The notes under the pieces: model-generated | The model's input: the letters and a program-made list of their open reading frames with translations, nothing else | Told to the model about the DNA's origin: nothing | Database searches by the model: none | In this document: positions 49,038 to 62,100 of the stretch, piece after piece | Position numbering within the stretch: the first letter of the stretch is position 1 | How the letters are laid out: each line of letters begins with the position of its first letter | Made by a program: the position numbers and the translations under genes | Assembly: GCF_030848805.1 (NCBI RefSeq) | Contig: NC_092360.1 | Coordinates: 20,253,701-20,317,700 of the forward strand | DNA length: 64,000 nucleotides | Direction: 5' to 3' | From: Temnothorax longispinosus | Taxonomy: Eukaryota; Arthropoda; Insecta; Hymenoptera; Formicidae

Positions 49038-49664
49038 CCCTTATGTCAATACCCGGAATGTGCGACGTTGTTCAATACCCGGGTACCCGGGTACCCACCT
49101 GTGTATATATGTGTAAAATTTTTAATGTTTGCATGAAAATTTCTTTATAACCGCCCGGATCGTCGCTATTTGAACTTTTTACTATCAAAATATGCAATGA
49201 ACTTTTTGTTTCAATACCCGGAAGTAAAAAAATTATTGTCTTGAAGTTTACCTACTTGATTTTAATACCCATCAGGGTACCCGGGTACCCACTTTTAAGA
49301 ATATGAGTTTTATTATAGTTATTGACTAAATTAATTTATAAATAATTGTTTTGTATTAATTTACCATTCCTATAACAATATTAATCTATCTATATATATA
49401 TAAATTAATTTAGTCAATAACTATAATAAAACTCATATTTTTAAAAGTGGGTACCCGGGTACCCTGAGTATTAAAATCAAGTAAGTAAACTTCAAGACGA
49501 TAATTTTTTTACTTCCGGGTATTGAAACAAAAAGTTCATTGCATATTTCGATAGTAAAAAGTTCAAATAGCGACGATCCGGGCGGTTATAAAGAAATGTT
49601 CATGCAAACATTAAAAATTTTACCCATATATGCACAGGTGGGTACCCGGGTATTGACATAAGGG
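49038..49664. mobile_element. TTAA-flanked long-hairpin element, piggyBac-like (627 bp)
   Basis: The ends CCCTTATGTCAATACCCGG and CCGGGTATTGACATAAGGG are perfect inverted repeats, with TTAA on both sides (49034-49037, 49665-49668). Inverted arms of about 300 and 265 bp are nearly identical and surround a loop of roughly 55 bp (49343-49398). The left arm carries about 35 extra bases near 49057-49091 that look like a local duplication ending in GGGTACCCGG. TTAA duplication and a CCC/GGG terminus are typical of piggyBac-type elements. No transposase is present. Confidence 0.9.
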
Positions 49665-49668
49665 TTAA

Positions 49669-52600
49669 TAAAAGAAAAAGATAACTTCACAATGCGTATT
49701 TGTTTCTTTCTGAATTTATTTTAAGTATAGTTCGCGCGAGATAGAATAAGGAAAAAGCTCGTACAAGATTGCAAATCGTGTACAAAATATAAATGTATAT
49801 AAAAAGCATTGGCGTCGGTCGATATGTCAATAGGCCAGTAAAAGTGGTTTATCGTAAAAAAACAAAGAGGCGCCATTTCCGTGCGTGTTTTCTTTTTAAC
49901 GCGGGACCATAAAATAACCCACGACCGACGACTGCGGGATTATCCTTCGGGACACGCGCTCCGACATTCTATCGCTTTTTACGATCCCTAGCGAAATTCA
50001 GGAGCACGGAGCCGTACTCGATTGGGGCGGGGAAGAAAACTGATAGAAACACGTCCATTGAATGCGAACGTGAACGATCGTGTCTTGACCAGAAATTGAA
50101 ACCGAGTATAATTAGACCGAGTTTAATTCTCCACGCTGCGAACAGATAAGGAAGAACGCTCTGTTGCTCAACAATGACGACAGTCCACGTAAGTTTTGCG
50201 ATAACAATCCATTGACGGTTGGACATAAATAAAAGCTTGTAGATCAGCATGTATTTTAGTACAGTGAAGTCATACGTTGTATTCCCGCGCGACGTCTTCA
50301 TCTTCACTCTAGTGATTTATAACGTAAAGCCCATTTTAAACAACCTATAACTCACGTCGAATTTCGGAATAAAGTTCTACTTATAATTTTATATGCCATG
50401 CCTTCTTTATATATTTTGAAACATGCTTATTTTACAATACATAAAGTTATAATAAGTAGAGTTCTATTCTGAATTCTGACGTGTATTTTAAATCGTCTAA
50501 AGTGGGAACAAATGTGATATCATAATAAATGTCATTTATATATCAATGTTAATTACTATACGTTTACGCGAGCGTTACTTCTGTAGTAACTCACGATAAT
50601 TCTTTCGCGTAAACGAGTGAATTATCGTAAGTTACAAAACGTAGTAATTGTTTTACAGAGTAAAGTAATTTTCGCCATCCTTATTCACAATTTATTAAAT
50701 TATAAGTAACCTTGGCACGCTTCACGCACGAGAGTTATACTTTCGCTCGCGTGAGCTCTCTTTTCCGCACGCACCAGATTCGCGGCGTGTCTCCCTGCCT
50801 CTCTCCTGACTCGGTACTTGATAAAATACGAGGACATTCGGCGGACATTGCTCTCTCAATAATCTTTTTGCCGAGAGATGAAGTATCACGCCGACGACGG
50901 GCGTCGCGCGTCGCTCCCGTGTGACAAGAGGAAGGCCGCTGCGACGCGACGCTGCGACGAGGCGCTCCGCCGCGTGGAGGCCGAGATGTTTGGAAAGTTA
51001 ATAATATAACAAAGCACAAGCGAGAGCAGAGCAAGTACGTCCACTCCAAGGGATCCTTGAGCAGAGTCCTCCACTGACCGGCCAAATCGACAGAAACGAC
51101 CTTTCTTAAAGGACCAGTCGTTCGTCTTCGTTGCGAAATTTTTGATGGTCGCGAATAATGTAATGATTAATGATTGATATATAATAAGATAATCACGATA
51201 GATACATAATAACGAGTTGTCGACTATCTCTCTCCTTCTCCCTTAATTATAAACAATTTGATAATTGCACAATCCATCTATTGCCTATATTTTTTGTATA
51301 AACAAGGTAGGGTGTTTACGCAAAGCTATAACGAGACCGTTTCGCGAGGACGACGCGCGGCGCAACGGTGAAGCTTACGCAGTGCAAAACGCGTATACGC
51401 ACATGTGTGACTTTTACGATTGCAGATTGTGCGCACTAACGGAGAGGCGCGCATGCTTCGCGGGTCTAAACTAGTTTAATACGTCCAATTAATCTAATCG
51501 TGCCCGATCGTTATTTGTCCCGTACCGTTTTACGTAATACTGCAGAGCAGAATTTTCAACGAAGCTATCTGTTTGCTTGTAAACACATTCTAAGGAGATT
51601 GATTGTCTATACGTATATCGCGAGATAAAAAAAGAAATCTCGACAATTTCTTGATTACGTCTACAACAATCTTATTGAAGTGTACAATAATCACATTTTA
51701 ATTTCAAACTTTCTGTTCTTAATGATCTCGTTATTATCACGCTCACGCTCTCAAGCGAAATAATACATTTCGCTTTCGGCGGAGTATAAACACTTTCGAA
51801 GAAAAAGTATTCGGATTCGTTTTGTAAATCATCAAAATAATTTTCTTTTTAAATTAAAAATTTAAATTAAAGCAATAATCTCTTTTATATTAACAGGGGG
51901 GTGTCTAAAGAAATTAAAAAGTGTAAAATAAATGAAGAAATATTAAAGAGATGAAAATTTAACAGCCATTGGATATTTTTCACTCGCGCTCTGTATGTTG
52001 ATACGCTTCAATGGCTCTTGATTGCTTTCAACATTCTGCTGATTTACATTGAATCACATTACATTATACACATATCCCTTTGGCCCGTATGTTGCCTGTG
52101 ATAACGTAGGTCGTAGGTCACCATTAGCGGAGTTAAGTAAAGCCAGGCGTAAATTCGTAAATGGACGTAATACAAGCGCGTGTACAGTGCGATGCTTCAC
52201 AAACGCGATTGCCTCGTGCAATCTGCATACCTAAGTACACGCGGCGAGTGCTTGTAAACCTACTTGACCCATTTACCCGATGACCTCGTCGCAAGAGATT
52301 TCTGAAGAGAGTATCTACCTAATGGCGCGGGCGAACTTGTTCCTCGAGAGTCAAGAACACCGACCGATTATTTCGTGTTTTTTTTTTCTCTCTTACGTTT
52401 TGAGAAACAATACAGCAACGTGGATTCACGGCGGACGCCTCGGAATTATTTCACGGACGATGCCAGTTGAATGTAAAACGAAAAATTAAACATCTGAGAT
52501 AGAGTAACGAGATTTTGGAATCTCTAAATTCTGCAAGAGAGAATTTTTTATAAGAATGTTTAAAGTACACAAGAAAGTTAGCTTGATAAATGTATGGAGG

Positions 52601-54036
52601 AAAATCAGAACTCTTAAATATTTATAAAACACATTACCGAATTACGAATTTTTGATACTAAAAATCACGCCGTGTAAACGTGTCTAAATAAGTTTTCGGC
52701 ACAAAGTCGATCCAGAAGTTCGTCAGCACCGCGGGACTCACTAAGTGCAAGTTAGCAGTAACTTTAAAGTACCTACGTGACATCCCCGAAATTTCTTACG
52801 TTCGGCGCGCGCTTAATACCGTTGTAGGTAGGTAGATTCCCGGAGAATTTGTTCGAAATAGGTAAGTAGGGTACGCGACGACGTCATATCCTTCGTTCTG
52901 TCCCTCGGTAAATCGATTCCTCGTGCCGAGCGCGGCGATTCCAGCTTGGAGAAACGTTCGGGGAAGTAAGTACGAAACGAACGCGCGCGCCCGATAATTT
53001 AATCAGGAAACTTCCGCCAGCTTACGCAGCTATGCATTTCTTGCCATCTGAGGCTCCCACGTGCGGGAGAAGCTTGCAGGGAATCTTCTAGCTCGTGGGG
53101 ATCTTGGACACGTGTCCGCATCGTAATTCCGTGGACGTGCTCGGACGCGAATATCTTAGGCTTGATACAAGCGGGATTAATTCATGATGAAAATCCCTAA
53201 GCCGAAAATATATGATGCAATTGACTCAAATTTACGGATATTAAGAAATATACCTAGCTACTTCTAATTTCTACGGGGAATTATCTAATTCTGTATTTTT
53301 AATTTAAGTATTTTTTGCTAAAACAAAAAGAATCGATTGCTTCAAGGAATTTAATATAAAAGTCTCGATAAAAGTAGTATTATACAAATAATATTTCCAA
53401 TAAAATTATTTACCTTTGAATAATAACGAGATGATAATAAAGCAAAATGAAAGGCTAATTCTAACGAAATAACCACAAAATAGACAATCTATCGTATTGG
53501 AATGTGTTAATCGTGTACCGTTAAAAACTAATGCCTAATTCATTCATATCTTTACCTTCGTTAGAAATAAAAATTATGCAAAAACTTTATTTAAAAAAAA
53601 ATAAGTAAAGAAGAAACAGGAGAAGTGAGATAACTTTGCGATGAAATTCTGTTTTATAAGTTCTATCTCGTTCTTATCTTAATAATTTCGTAAGGAACAG
53701 TCTATACGATGACGGAGGTATCACGGGACGGGGATATTTCCAATTTTCCAGACAGCTCGTCCGAACGTTTTCGAAGGTGAAGACCTGGGGAATGCGATCT
53801 AAATTTGCGGTCATCTTGCATACATCTGTGTACAAGTACGTGAATACGTGTGCCGATATGTATGCGCGGTGAGTACATACGCGTGCACATATGTATCCGA
53901 TAGCAGACGGCAACTCGATAGCATAGATGCGGTGGCACAGCACATCCCCAGCCGCTGCTTCTATGCATACATGCGGATGCATCCCCCACATAAAGGGCGG
54001 CATATCGGCTGCTCCTTTGTTTTCCCTCGATATAAG
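49669..54036. other. Non-coding with GC-richer islands
   Basis: Islands at about 49900-50150, 50710-51100, 51330-51480, 52710-53170 and 53700-54030. There is no supported exon. The gaps between are AT-rich. Confidence 0.4.
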
Positions 54037-54132
54037 AGCGGCCTACCGGAACAATCGATGGTTCGTTACCGATCCGAACACGATATTGGCCATGACCTTG
54101 GTGGCTACTGCAGTAGTAAGCTTTTTCTACAG
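54037..54132 (+). CDS. Weak candidate exon encoding a short hydrophobic segment
   Basis: A pyrimidine-rich TTTGTTTTCCCTCGATATAAG precedes 54037, and CTACAG|GTAGCG follows 54132. One frame reads NNRWFVTDPNT then ILAMTLVATAVVSFF, a possible membrane segment, and the TAG stop is formed only by intron bases. A second frame is also open through the interval. There is no independent support, and this may be chance. Confidence 0.2.
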
Positions 54133-54334
54133 GTAGCGAAAAGGGACTTTTTGCCAAAAGCTTATGGCAATATCACGTGTCCCATGCGAGAGGATACTTT
54201 TAATTCTTTTATATATATGCTTAAATAATTACACTGTACCACAAAAAATTACTTTTTTTCGAGCCTTGCAACATTCAATAGTTTTTTGGACGCAGAAAAC
54301 GATCCCGTTTGCCAAATTGCTCCATCACGTCACA

Positions 54335-55031
54335 ATTTTGAGATATTTGGGCTATTTTACTGTACTTTGACATATTGTGTAACTACGATATGTGACGTAT
54401 CGGAGAAGTTTAATCGCAATCAAAATTAAAGTATGTTGTTAGGACTTTCAGCCCTTAAAAAGAATTTGTTGTGTCGCTTATGGTTAAAAAGATATTGATG
54501 ATTAACGTAGAGTCTATTGCGTCAAAGTTACGACTCACATATTTATTGAGGATCTATATGAAATATTTTTTAATCAAACCTAAGAGTTTTTCAGATCGCT
54601 GAAAACTAAACTTATGTCAAAGTTGATAAATTTAAAATGACGGAGCCAATATGGCAGATATCAAAATTAATATAATGGTTGAGTTTTTACCTTTAATATC
54701 CGCTATATATTAATTCTGCCATTTTTAATTTATCAACTTTGACATCAGATTAGTTTTGAGCGACCTAAAAAGCCTTTAAATTTGAGTAACATAATTAAAA
54801 AATACTTTATCTATCCTTTAATAGCTATGTAAGTCGCAATTTTGACGCAATAGACGTACTGTACGTTAATCATCAACATCTTTTTAACCATAAGTGACAC
54901 AACAAATTCCTTTTAAGGGCTGAAAGTCCTGACAACATACTTAATTTTGATTGCGATTAAACTTCTCCGATACATATCGCAGTTATAATATGCCGAAATA
55001 CTGCACTAAAATAGCCCATTTTTACAACTTT
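54335..55031. mobile_element. Long inverted-repeat element, about 690 bp
   Basis: The arms (about 54345-54640 and 54720-55020) are inverted copies. They share GGGCTATTTTA, CGGAGAAGTTTAATCGCAAT, AGGACTTTCAGCCCTTAAAA, TTATGGTTAAAAAGAT and TCAAAGTTGATAAATT. The centre is AT-rich. There is no transposase frame and the exact termini and target duplication are not clear. Confidence 0.85.
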
Positions 55032-57740
55032 ACAGTGTTATAGCATAGCTAAGTTTCCTTAAAAGTTAAAATCTTCCATGGCAAAAGGCATGGCGAGAAA
55101 TTAATTTATTTTGCCATTAAGAATTACAACTTCTGAAAAATATATTATAATTATTTAACTATTCAAAAAAATTGAAATTATCAACAGTAAGGTGGTCAAA
55201 GTAAATAAAATGCAGCCAAAATTTTTCAAAAGCAACCAAATTTTTCCTCAAGATTCACATTTTATAACATATATAGGTATGTACGGTTTGTACATGAATC
55301 ATTCTGAGCACGAATAATTTAAGTTCATAAATATGGTTCATTTAGAACATAAAATTATAGAACAAAACGAATTTTACATGTGAAACCTATACCTACTATT
55401 CTTGTCCTGAATGGCTCACATGCGACGTGTGATATGGCATATGTTGTCAATAATCGGATTCAAATATTCAAAGATGTCTGATGCAAACATTAAAATCACA
55501 GAAGGTACCGTGTTGCACAAGTATATATAAATTCTACTGAAAGTTTTAATATAAATATTGTTATTTTTTAAATTATTAATAAAGATTTATAAATAAAACG
55601 TTTAGAAACGAACTAAACTTTTGTATCTGGACACTCCAAGTGTGCGATAATCCGCTTTCAGCGCGTGTACACGTCAAAAAGTGAAACTGGGCCATCGGAT
55701 AATTATTCCGTACTAAACGACGCGTCGAATTATTCCCACTCATACATCTATCGAATATCTCAATTTATACTACGACCTATGCGTCACGTTGGTAACGTCT
55801 ATACAAAGTGGTTGTATCGTTGACCGAAATTATATATATACCGGACACGGAAGTGACGTCTTGGTCGTCTGTTCCCGATGTATCTGTCGCATCCATGACA
55901 CAATTCGGAAATCCATAACACGTATTATAAATGACTAATGTCGCTATATCTGCAGTTTATTGCACTATATGCGGTGAAATCGATACAGTAACGACGGGGA
56001 AGAACGGTAACAAAACACTAGCATTTAACTTTTAATATAGAAAAGAAATATTTATCATCATCTAATGACTAATGGTTTTTTTTTCTAGGAGAATTTTAAA
56101 CTATCTTTTCATAATGGAAAAATTAGCAATAAATAATATTGTAAAATTACGGTATAAGAATATTGTAAAATTAGAATAACAAACAAAAAATTTAGGGGGA
56201 GGAAGTTATCAATACTTTCAATACTGTTAGTCTTTAATTAAGCTTAATATTTTTGGAACTTCTATAAATTCCTCCGAACAATTCCTTCAATAATTCTTTG
56301 ATTCTTATTATTTAGAAGATCAAACTTGCCGATCTGATTCAATTAAGAACGGAAATACTTGCTCTTCGTGAAAAATTAGTGAAAAATAATTGGATCGCGA
56401 GAAGTTAATGCCCGCAACGTGCTATGTAAGTCTTAAAAAATGATATTTTAATTTGATACAAGGTGAATACCCGTAACTTACGAACCGTAAGCAACAGTCA
56501 ATACAGAAATAAATGAAGAAAAATACAAGGAATTCCTTGTAATAATCAATTCACAAAAACGATAAAACAGACCACGCGAGAGCGAATCGTTCGATTCGGT
56601 CCACCATCGTGCGGAATTTCGAGGTGGAAAAATAAATTCGGCGCACCATAAAGTGGAAACCGCTGCGGAAGACATCAGCGGAGGACGAAAAAAAGCGCGC
56701 GATGAAGCAAACAAGCAGGAGTCCGGAGAACTTGATTGCTGGGATAATTTATGGTGTCGGACGCGAAGCTGGCCCAACGGCGAGCCGAGGGGTCAGGGTC
56801 GTGCGGAGGAACGGGTTAGCGAGTTCGTCGGCCACTATATAGGTGATGGCTATTTAATAACTTTCCCTCTCATTTGTATGGCGAAAAAAAAGAGGAAAGA
56901 AATCGGATCGCGAGGGATTGAATAACGAGTTGCGCGCGGGTCAGATATATAATCGCAGTCCCAGCGGATAAATCATTGCTCCGAGGCCATGTCGCGTCGC
57001 CGCGCCGATACTTGCCCGACTCGAAAACGAGATTGGAGAAATTCCCACGGCACTCCGCCTGGCAATTTCAGGCGAATGTATAATTATTATTGTAATTATT
57101 ATATAAATCTCCGCAGCTTCAAAATTAAAATTAAGACAAAAAAAAATCACTTCATGGTCCTTGCCGACTTTCAATAAAGATTTTCTGTTACCGTTTAAAA
57201 CACTTTCACGCGGAACGTCCGCGTCCGTTAAATATCGGCATTTTTTTTTTACGCTGATATGATAATGTATTATAAAAATGGATATAATAATCGGAGTACC
57301 CAGGACCGCCATCTGCTGGGTACACTTTCTACTATACAGTGTCCGGCTTATCCGGTCTTATGGTAATAGCGGTTTCACACCGCTCATTTATTAAAATGAT
57401 CGATAATCCTTACTTTATAATGTAACACTCACCATACAGCGAGTCAAACACGATGATATCCGTTTCGGAGAACGTATCGAAACAAATTTCTGTACAAAAA
57501 TTAGGCGTTCACCAGTTCGTGAGGCTTTCTGAACAATCGCGCGACGTTAAATATAAATTACAATATATATTGTAATTTATGGTTTGCGTGATACAATACA
57601 ATGCTGCACTGCGGGAATTGTAAATTAAATGTTGAATGTTTCGTAAAACGTTTTTGTTAAACACGAAATGTGACTTATTAGAATAAAAAAAGGCGCAGAA
57701 GTTTTTTAATCAAGCACGATATGGCACATAGCATATAGCG
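55032..57740. other. Non-coding with one GC-richer island
   Basis: The island is at about 56570-57060. A palindrome ATAAATTACAATATATATTGTAATTTAT lies near 57551-57580. Nothing else. Confidence 0.4.
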
Positions 57741-58316
57741 TAGGGATGAGATCAAGTTCAATATGTACCTAAAAATCCGAGTCAAATGCAATTATCAAGT
57801 TTCATTTTCTTAGATTCGAGTAATATTAATAAGAAATAATATTTCATACATTGCACTTGCAAAGTAATTGAATTCAGATTAGTTACTATCAAATTTCAGA
57901 ATAAGTGCCTACAGGATTCGAAATGTATTTATAAGTAGTTACTAACGTAAAGAGTTGAATCTTTCACAAGTAATATTCGTATATGTTATGTTATTACAAT
58001 ATCTAATAATAAGTTGGCATGTAAAATTGTGATAAAAAGATATTTGGGTGTAGGTATACATATGTACACACGCATTATGTTTCGCACATTAAATTTCTAG
58101 TAAAGTAAACTCATAAAAGGTTCAAACATATTTGATGCAGATTCGAGTCTATTTGGAAGTAACACTTTTGTTTTTCGAGGTACTCATGGAGTTCGAAACC
58201 CATTTCGCCCAGGTTCGAGTATACTCCAAGTATTGCTTTTATTTTTCAAAGTAATCACTGAAAGTTTCAAAACTACTACAACAGATTCTTGTTAGATACT
58301 TAATCTCATCACTAAT
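57741..58316. mobile_element. Possible non-autonomous element with internal about 65-bp repeats
   Basis: GGGATGAGATCAAGT at the left and ACTTAATCTCATCAC at the right are inverted with two differences. Inside, units beginning ATTCGAGT or GTTCGAGT and containing TTTTTCGAGGTACTCA or TTTTTCAAAGTAATCA recur head to tail (best pair 58140-58200 and 58211-58270). Confidence 0.5.
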
Positions 58317-58850
58317 ATAGCGCGACCAAGAGTTCTTATTCTCCTTCAGAATAACTTCGTTGCTCTCTAATTGTCAGAAGCCCGTTTCGTAAATCTACAA
58401 GACTTACAATACTAAACGAAAACTTAAATTAAGCTAGAAAATAAATTTGTGGTGACGTAATTTCCGAAGGATATTTCTATACGTCTTGCGTCGATTCGTA
58501 TATAAACGCTTTTGTCAAAATAACCCCAATTATTTTTAGCATCGCGATTACAAAATAAAGGAGATGTATCACTAATATATACTGTTTTCATCGTCTAGCC
58601 AGCGTAAGTTTTGTATATGCACGTAGCAAAGCTCGTTTAACGGTGTAAAATATACCATCAGTAGCGTTTATTAACATCCTAGGCCGTCCTAGGGCAAATC
58701 TTTTAAGAACGTGGGAGAAAATTATGGCTGACGAGGAGGGTAAAGTAGAAAATTAGAGTACAATTAAAAGATTACCCAAAAAGGGGGTCGTATGGATTAA
58801 AAATGAATCTTGTCAGCTTCCGTTTCGTAAATCACGCCGACGATACTCAC
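58317..58850. other. Non-coding, intron side of the 58.9 kb exon
   Basis: It lies downstream (minus sense) of the donor at 58851/58850. No exon seen. Confidence 0.45.
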
Positions 58851-58993
58851 TGCCAAGCGAATCCGCCGGTGATGCCTTCTCGCAGCCGATCCTTGAGGCT
58901 CCGTTGCCTGGAAGGGATGGGGTCTTCCGGTTTAATGGGCGGCCCACCGCCGCCACCGCCGGCACCGCTGCCGCCACCGGAGAACAACGCCAT
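58851..58993 (-). CDS. Alternative first coding exon (47 residues), Gly/Pro-rich then basic
   Basis: The ATG at 58993 has an in-frame TGA 39 bases upstream. The frame reads MALFSGGG, a Gly run, [20 protein letters not shown] and [10 protein letters not shown], then a strong donor GGCA|GTGAGTATC after 58851. It ends in phase 2 (CA|), the same phase as the exon at 21083-21774 on the same strand 37 kb downstream. That is what alternative first exons spliced to a common second exon require. It has a basic stretch and one basophilic RQRS site but no signal peptide. If the donor were not used, the next codons would be CAG then TGA, a 48-residue peptide. The gene is not recognised. Confidence 0.75.
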
Positions 58994-59620
58994 TCCTTCC
59001 GCGTCCCGATAACGTCGATCGTCGAATCAATAACGCCTGCGCGACACACCTCGCGATCTCCTCGATCTCCCGCAACGATTTCACATCGCGTATCGAACGG
59101 GCACGATCGGAGATGCTGTATCAGACGTGCCGATATTTCGGACGGCCGTTGGCAACTCGTTCTACTCCAGATTCAGATATTTAACCGACTCGCGCCGGAA
59201 GAATCGATCCGAATTTCGATCGGCCGCGACGATCGAAGTTTTCCTTCTCGAGCGGAAACACTCGCGTGAGAAGCTCCGGCGAACTTTGATAGCGGTTATC
59301 GCGCGTGCACTCGGGTCACATGCAAACGCCGATTCGCCGATTCGCGATGATCAGGCTTCACGCTGATCGGGCTTCACATTGACGCTACTCGTCGCGTCCG
59401 GCAACGAGCGTATCAGCTGCACAGGCAGACACGAACGAGCCGCGAACGAATAACGGCCGAGACGACAACTGATGATGACCGTTGGCAACGACGTCACTCA
59501 CCTCTCTTATATTTCCCTCCACGTCTCACCTCTGACATAGTGCCAATTGTCGCAAATCCCCGGCACACCACGAGTCTACAGGAGGGACCAAACTCAGTTT
59601 AAACTCTTTGACAAGCGCGT
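58994..59620 (-). promoter_or_regulatory. CpG-rich 5' region of the 58.9 kb exon
   Basis: A GC-rich island directly upstream of the ATG at 58993, fading by about 59630. It probably contains the 5' UTR and promoter. Open frames in it are inconsistent between strands. Confidence 0.5.
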
Positions 59621-60149
59621 GACAGCAAAATCTTCGATAGAGTAGCGTTCGTTTCGATTATTTTCGGGAATCAATAGAGAAAAATGAAATTGATACGAAT
59701 CTAAATTCGTCCGCGTAATAAATATTTTTTTCTAAAGCTTAAGCGTTATACTTAAACGGTAAGTAGTTTAAGATAATATATTATCCCAGAAGTGTTTACG
59801 AGACTCGAAATGTAATTGGCAAAGGTCTCAAAATATAAAAATACTAAACCATTACTAATTTTGTTAAATATTCAAATAACATCGCTCTAGCATTAACTTG
59901 AAACGTTTGATTGTAGGTATTTCATAAATTTAATTATGCTAATCCACTTTGGATAATATTAATAATTTTGGAGCATCGTTTCGTTAATTAAATATCTTAA
60001 CCAACGAATTACAATCTAAAATATAAATAACGTGCACGCTGTACTTAAACTAGAGAAAAACCTCTTTTATTAAAGTCTTATAAAAGATTTAAGAATTTAA
60101 TCGCTCCTTCTCCTCTCCTCTCTCTCTCTCCTTCTCTGGCAAGATTTAA
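59621..60149. other. AT-rich non-coding, ending in a CT microsatellite
   Basis: A (CT)n/(TCC)n pyrimidine tract lies at about 60104-60137. Confidence 0.5.
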
Positions 60150-60290
60150 GGCTGGTTTATGCAGGCCGTAACTGTTGATTTAAGCCGTAAGCCCTAAGAA
60201 ATTGACCAATCACAATCAATTATTCTTCTGTGATTGATCAATTTCTTAGGGCTCACGGCTTAAATTAACGACCTGCATAAACCATCAGCC
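60150..60290. mobile_element. Foldback MITE, 141 bp
   Basis: Left: GGCTGGTTTATGCAGG, GATTTAAGCCGT, AGCCCTAAGAAATTGA and CAATCACA. Right: the inverse of each in order, ending CCTGCATAAACCATCAGCC. The loop is about 60213-60225. Confidence 0.9.
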
Positions 60291-62100
60291 TGTATTCTCT
60301 TGTTCTCATAAAATAAAAAATAATTATGTTGAGAGAAAATCTTCAGTAGTTGAGAAAGAAATTACCGGATAGGATTTATCGAGCAATTTTTTATCTTTAC
60401 GATTATTTATCGTGATATAATCTCCATGCAGTTGGTGTACCGGCTTAATAATTTATAATTAATTACTGGAACAATATTTATAAATAAAAACTGAAAGTAA
60501 TCACGAGAGAAACGCATACGTATGATAAATGAATCGGTCTGTAGAACAGTGAAAATAACGTAAGACGATGATGATACCGAAAATACCGGTGTCGTATAAT
60601 ATTTTCACGTGTCTCCACGCGTTCTAATCTTTGGGTTACTTATCTCGCGTCGACGATGCCGCGCGAGAACTGCGCACTCATCAAAATAATAAAGAAACGC
60701 GATCGAGAAATGCATTAATCAGCGTAGCTGAAAACAAATAGGTGTGTGGCGATTACAAAACATGTGCATTTTGCAACAGCCATTGTGTTCCCTCGATACC
60801 TTTAATCGTCGAGTCATGAGACACTGTTTTATATCGAAAGGGTATTTCCAAATAATAATTGAATAATAATTCATTGCTCATTAGCGTATGAGTAATTTGT
60901 AAATTCCAAAGAAGTTGGCCAGGTTTGCAAATGCAATCCATCGCTCGTCGTTAAGACGTATACTTTTTGTCGATTCACCGTAGAAATACACGGGCGCTCG
61001 AGGATTGAGAGAAGAAACGGAGGGTAAAAGAGTAATCCGCGAAGAAACTGTCAGAAAAAAAGGAGAAGTACCGTTAGGAATGCCGGAGAGAAACTGATCG
61101 CTGAAGATGGATCGAACACCCTTGTAGACGAAACGACATCACGGACGCTCGCGATAATCAATCAATCGATCCTCTCGACAGACAGCTCTACTCGCAGGAT
61201 AACATAACGATCTACGGATGTTCTTACACCTGCGATATAAGAGGCTTTCGAAGGGAGAATGGATTGAGTTTACGATATACAGTCGATAATATCATCACGT
61301 TAAATATAAAATTGCTTTACACAGCGAGCCGTAATTTATATTACGACTTTATTTTACTCTAGCATTAAACCGAGCATTAAAAACGCTTCATAGGATTGAT
61401 CACTCCTGTTCTGAATACGCCTCATATAAAAAACAAGAAGATTTTTAATGCATCGACGTGTACACGGCCATCTTGGTTCTACAGGCAGAGCGATCAAATC
61501 GAACATAACAACCTCAGTTAAACTTTATTACGTCGAGCTGCGCGCATAGTCAAGGCCGCGACGATGATAACAGCCGATCTTAATTATATGGAAATCGAGC
61601 GGAGTCTTATTGCTCAGTTGAGACATAATGATTTCCTTCGGAACAGCTGCGATCGTTCGAGTAGAACACAATGATCAAAGTTAAACGATAGAATAATATT
61701 TGGGTAAAACGTTTACCGAAATATAACATTAATTCTGCCATAAAGGACAAATGTTTATCGAAGCGATATTGTTATAATAACGTTGAGGTTTCAATATCAC
61801 GATAATTTGATTATCGTTCCGTTATATTTGTGTGATAACAAACTAAAAAAAAGTAGTCTTTTTAAATATGCAATACTAATGCTTTAAATCTTATTCGGTT
61901 GCGCTTCGGATTACCTACAATTTATATATAACAGCATGTTGGAAAATTGGATAATTAAGAAAATAGATGATCCGATTCGTAGAATCAACGATCAAAGTGA
62001 ATATACGGCGCTTTTTTAAAACGTTAATTTCCACCGTGTGACAACCGTTGATATATAAAGAAAGTTTATCAAGCACGCTCGATGAATCAGAACGAAAAGT
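60291..62100. other. Non-coding sequence
   Basis: AT-rich with modestly GC-richer patches near 60600-60700 and 60960-61220. No exon recognised. Confidence 0.45.

Noticed and set aside
58192..58222. GGTTCGAGT resembling a tRNA T-arm
   Set aside because: No cloverleaf can be formed around it, and the word recurs as part of the local 65-bp repeat.
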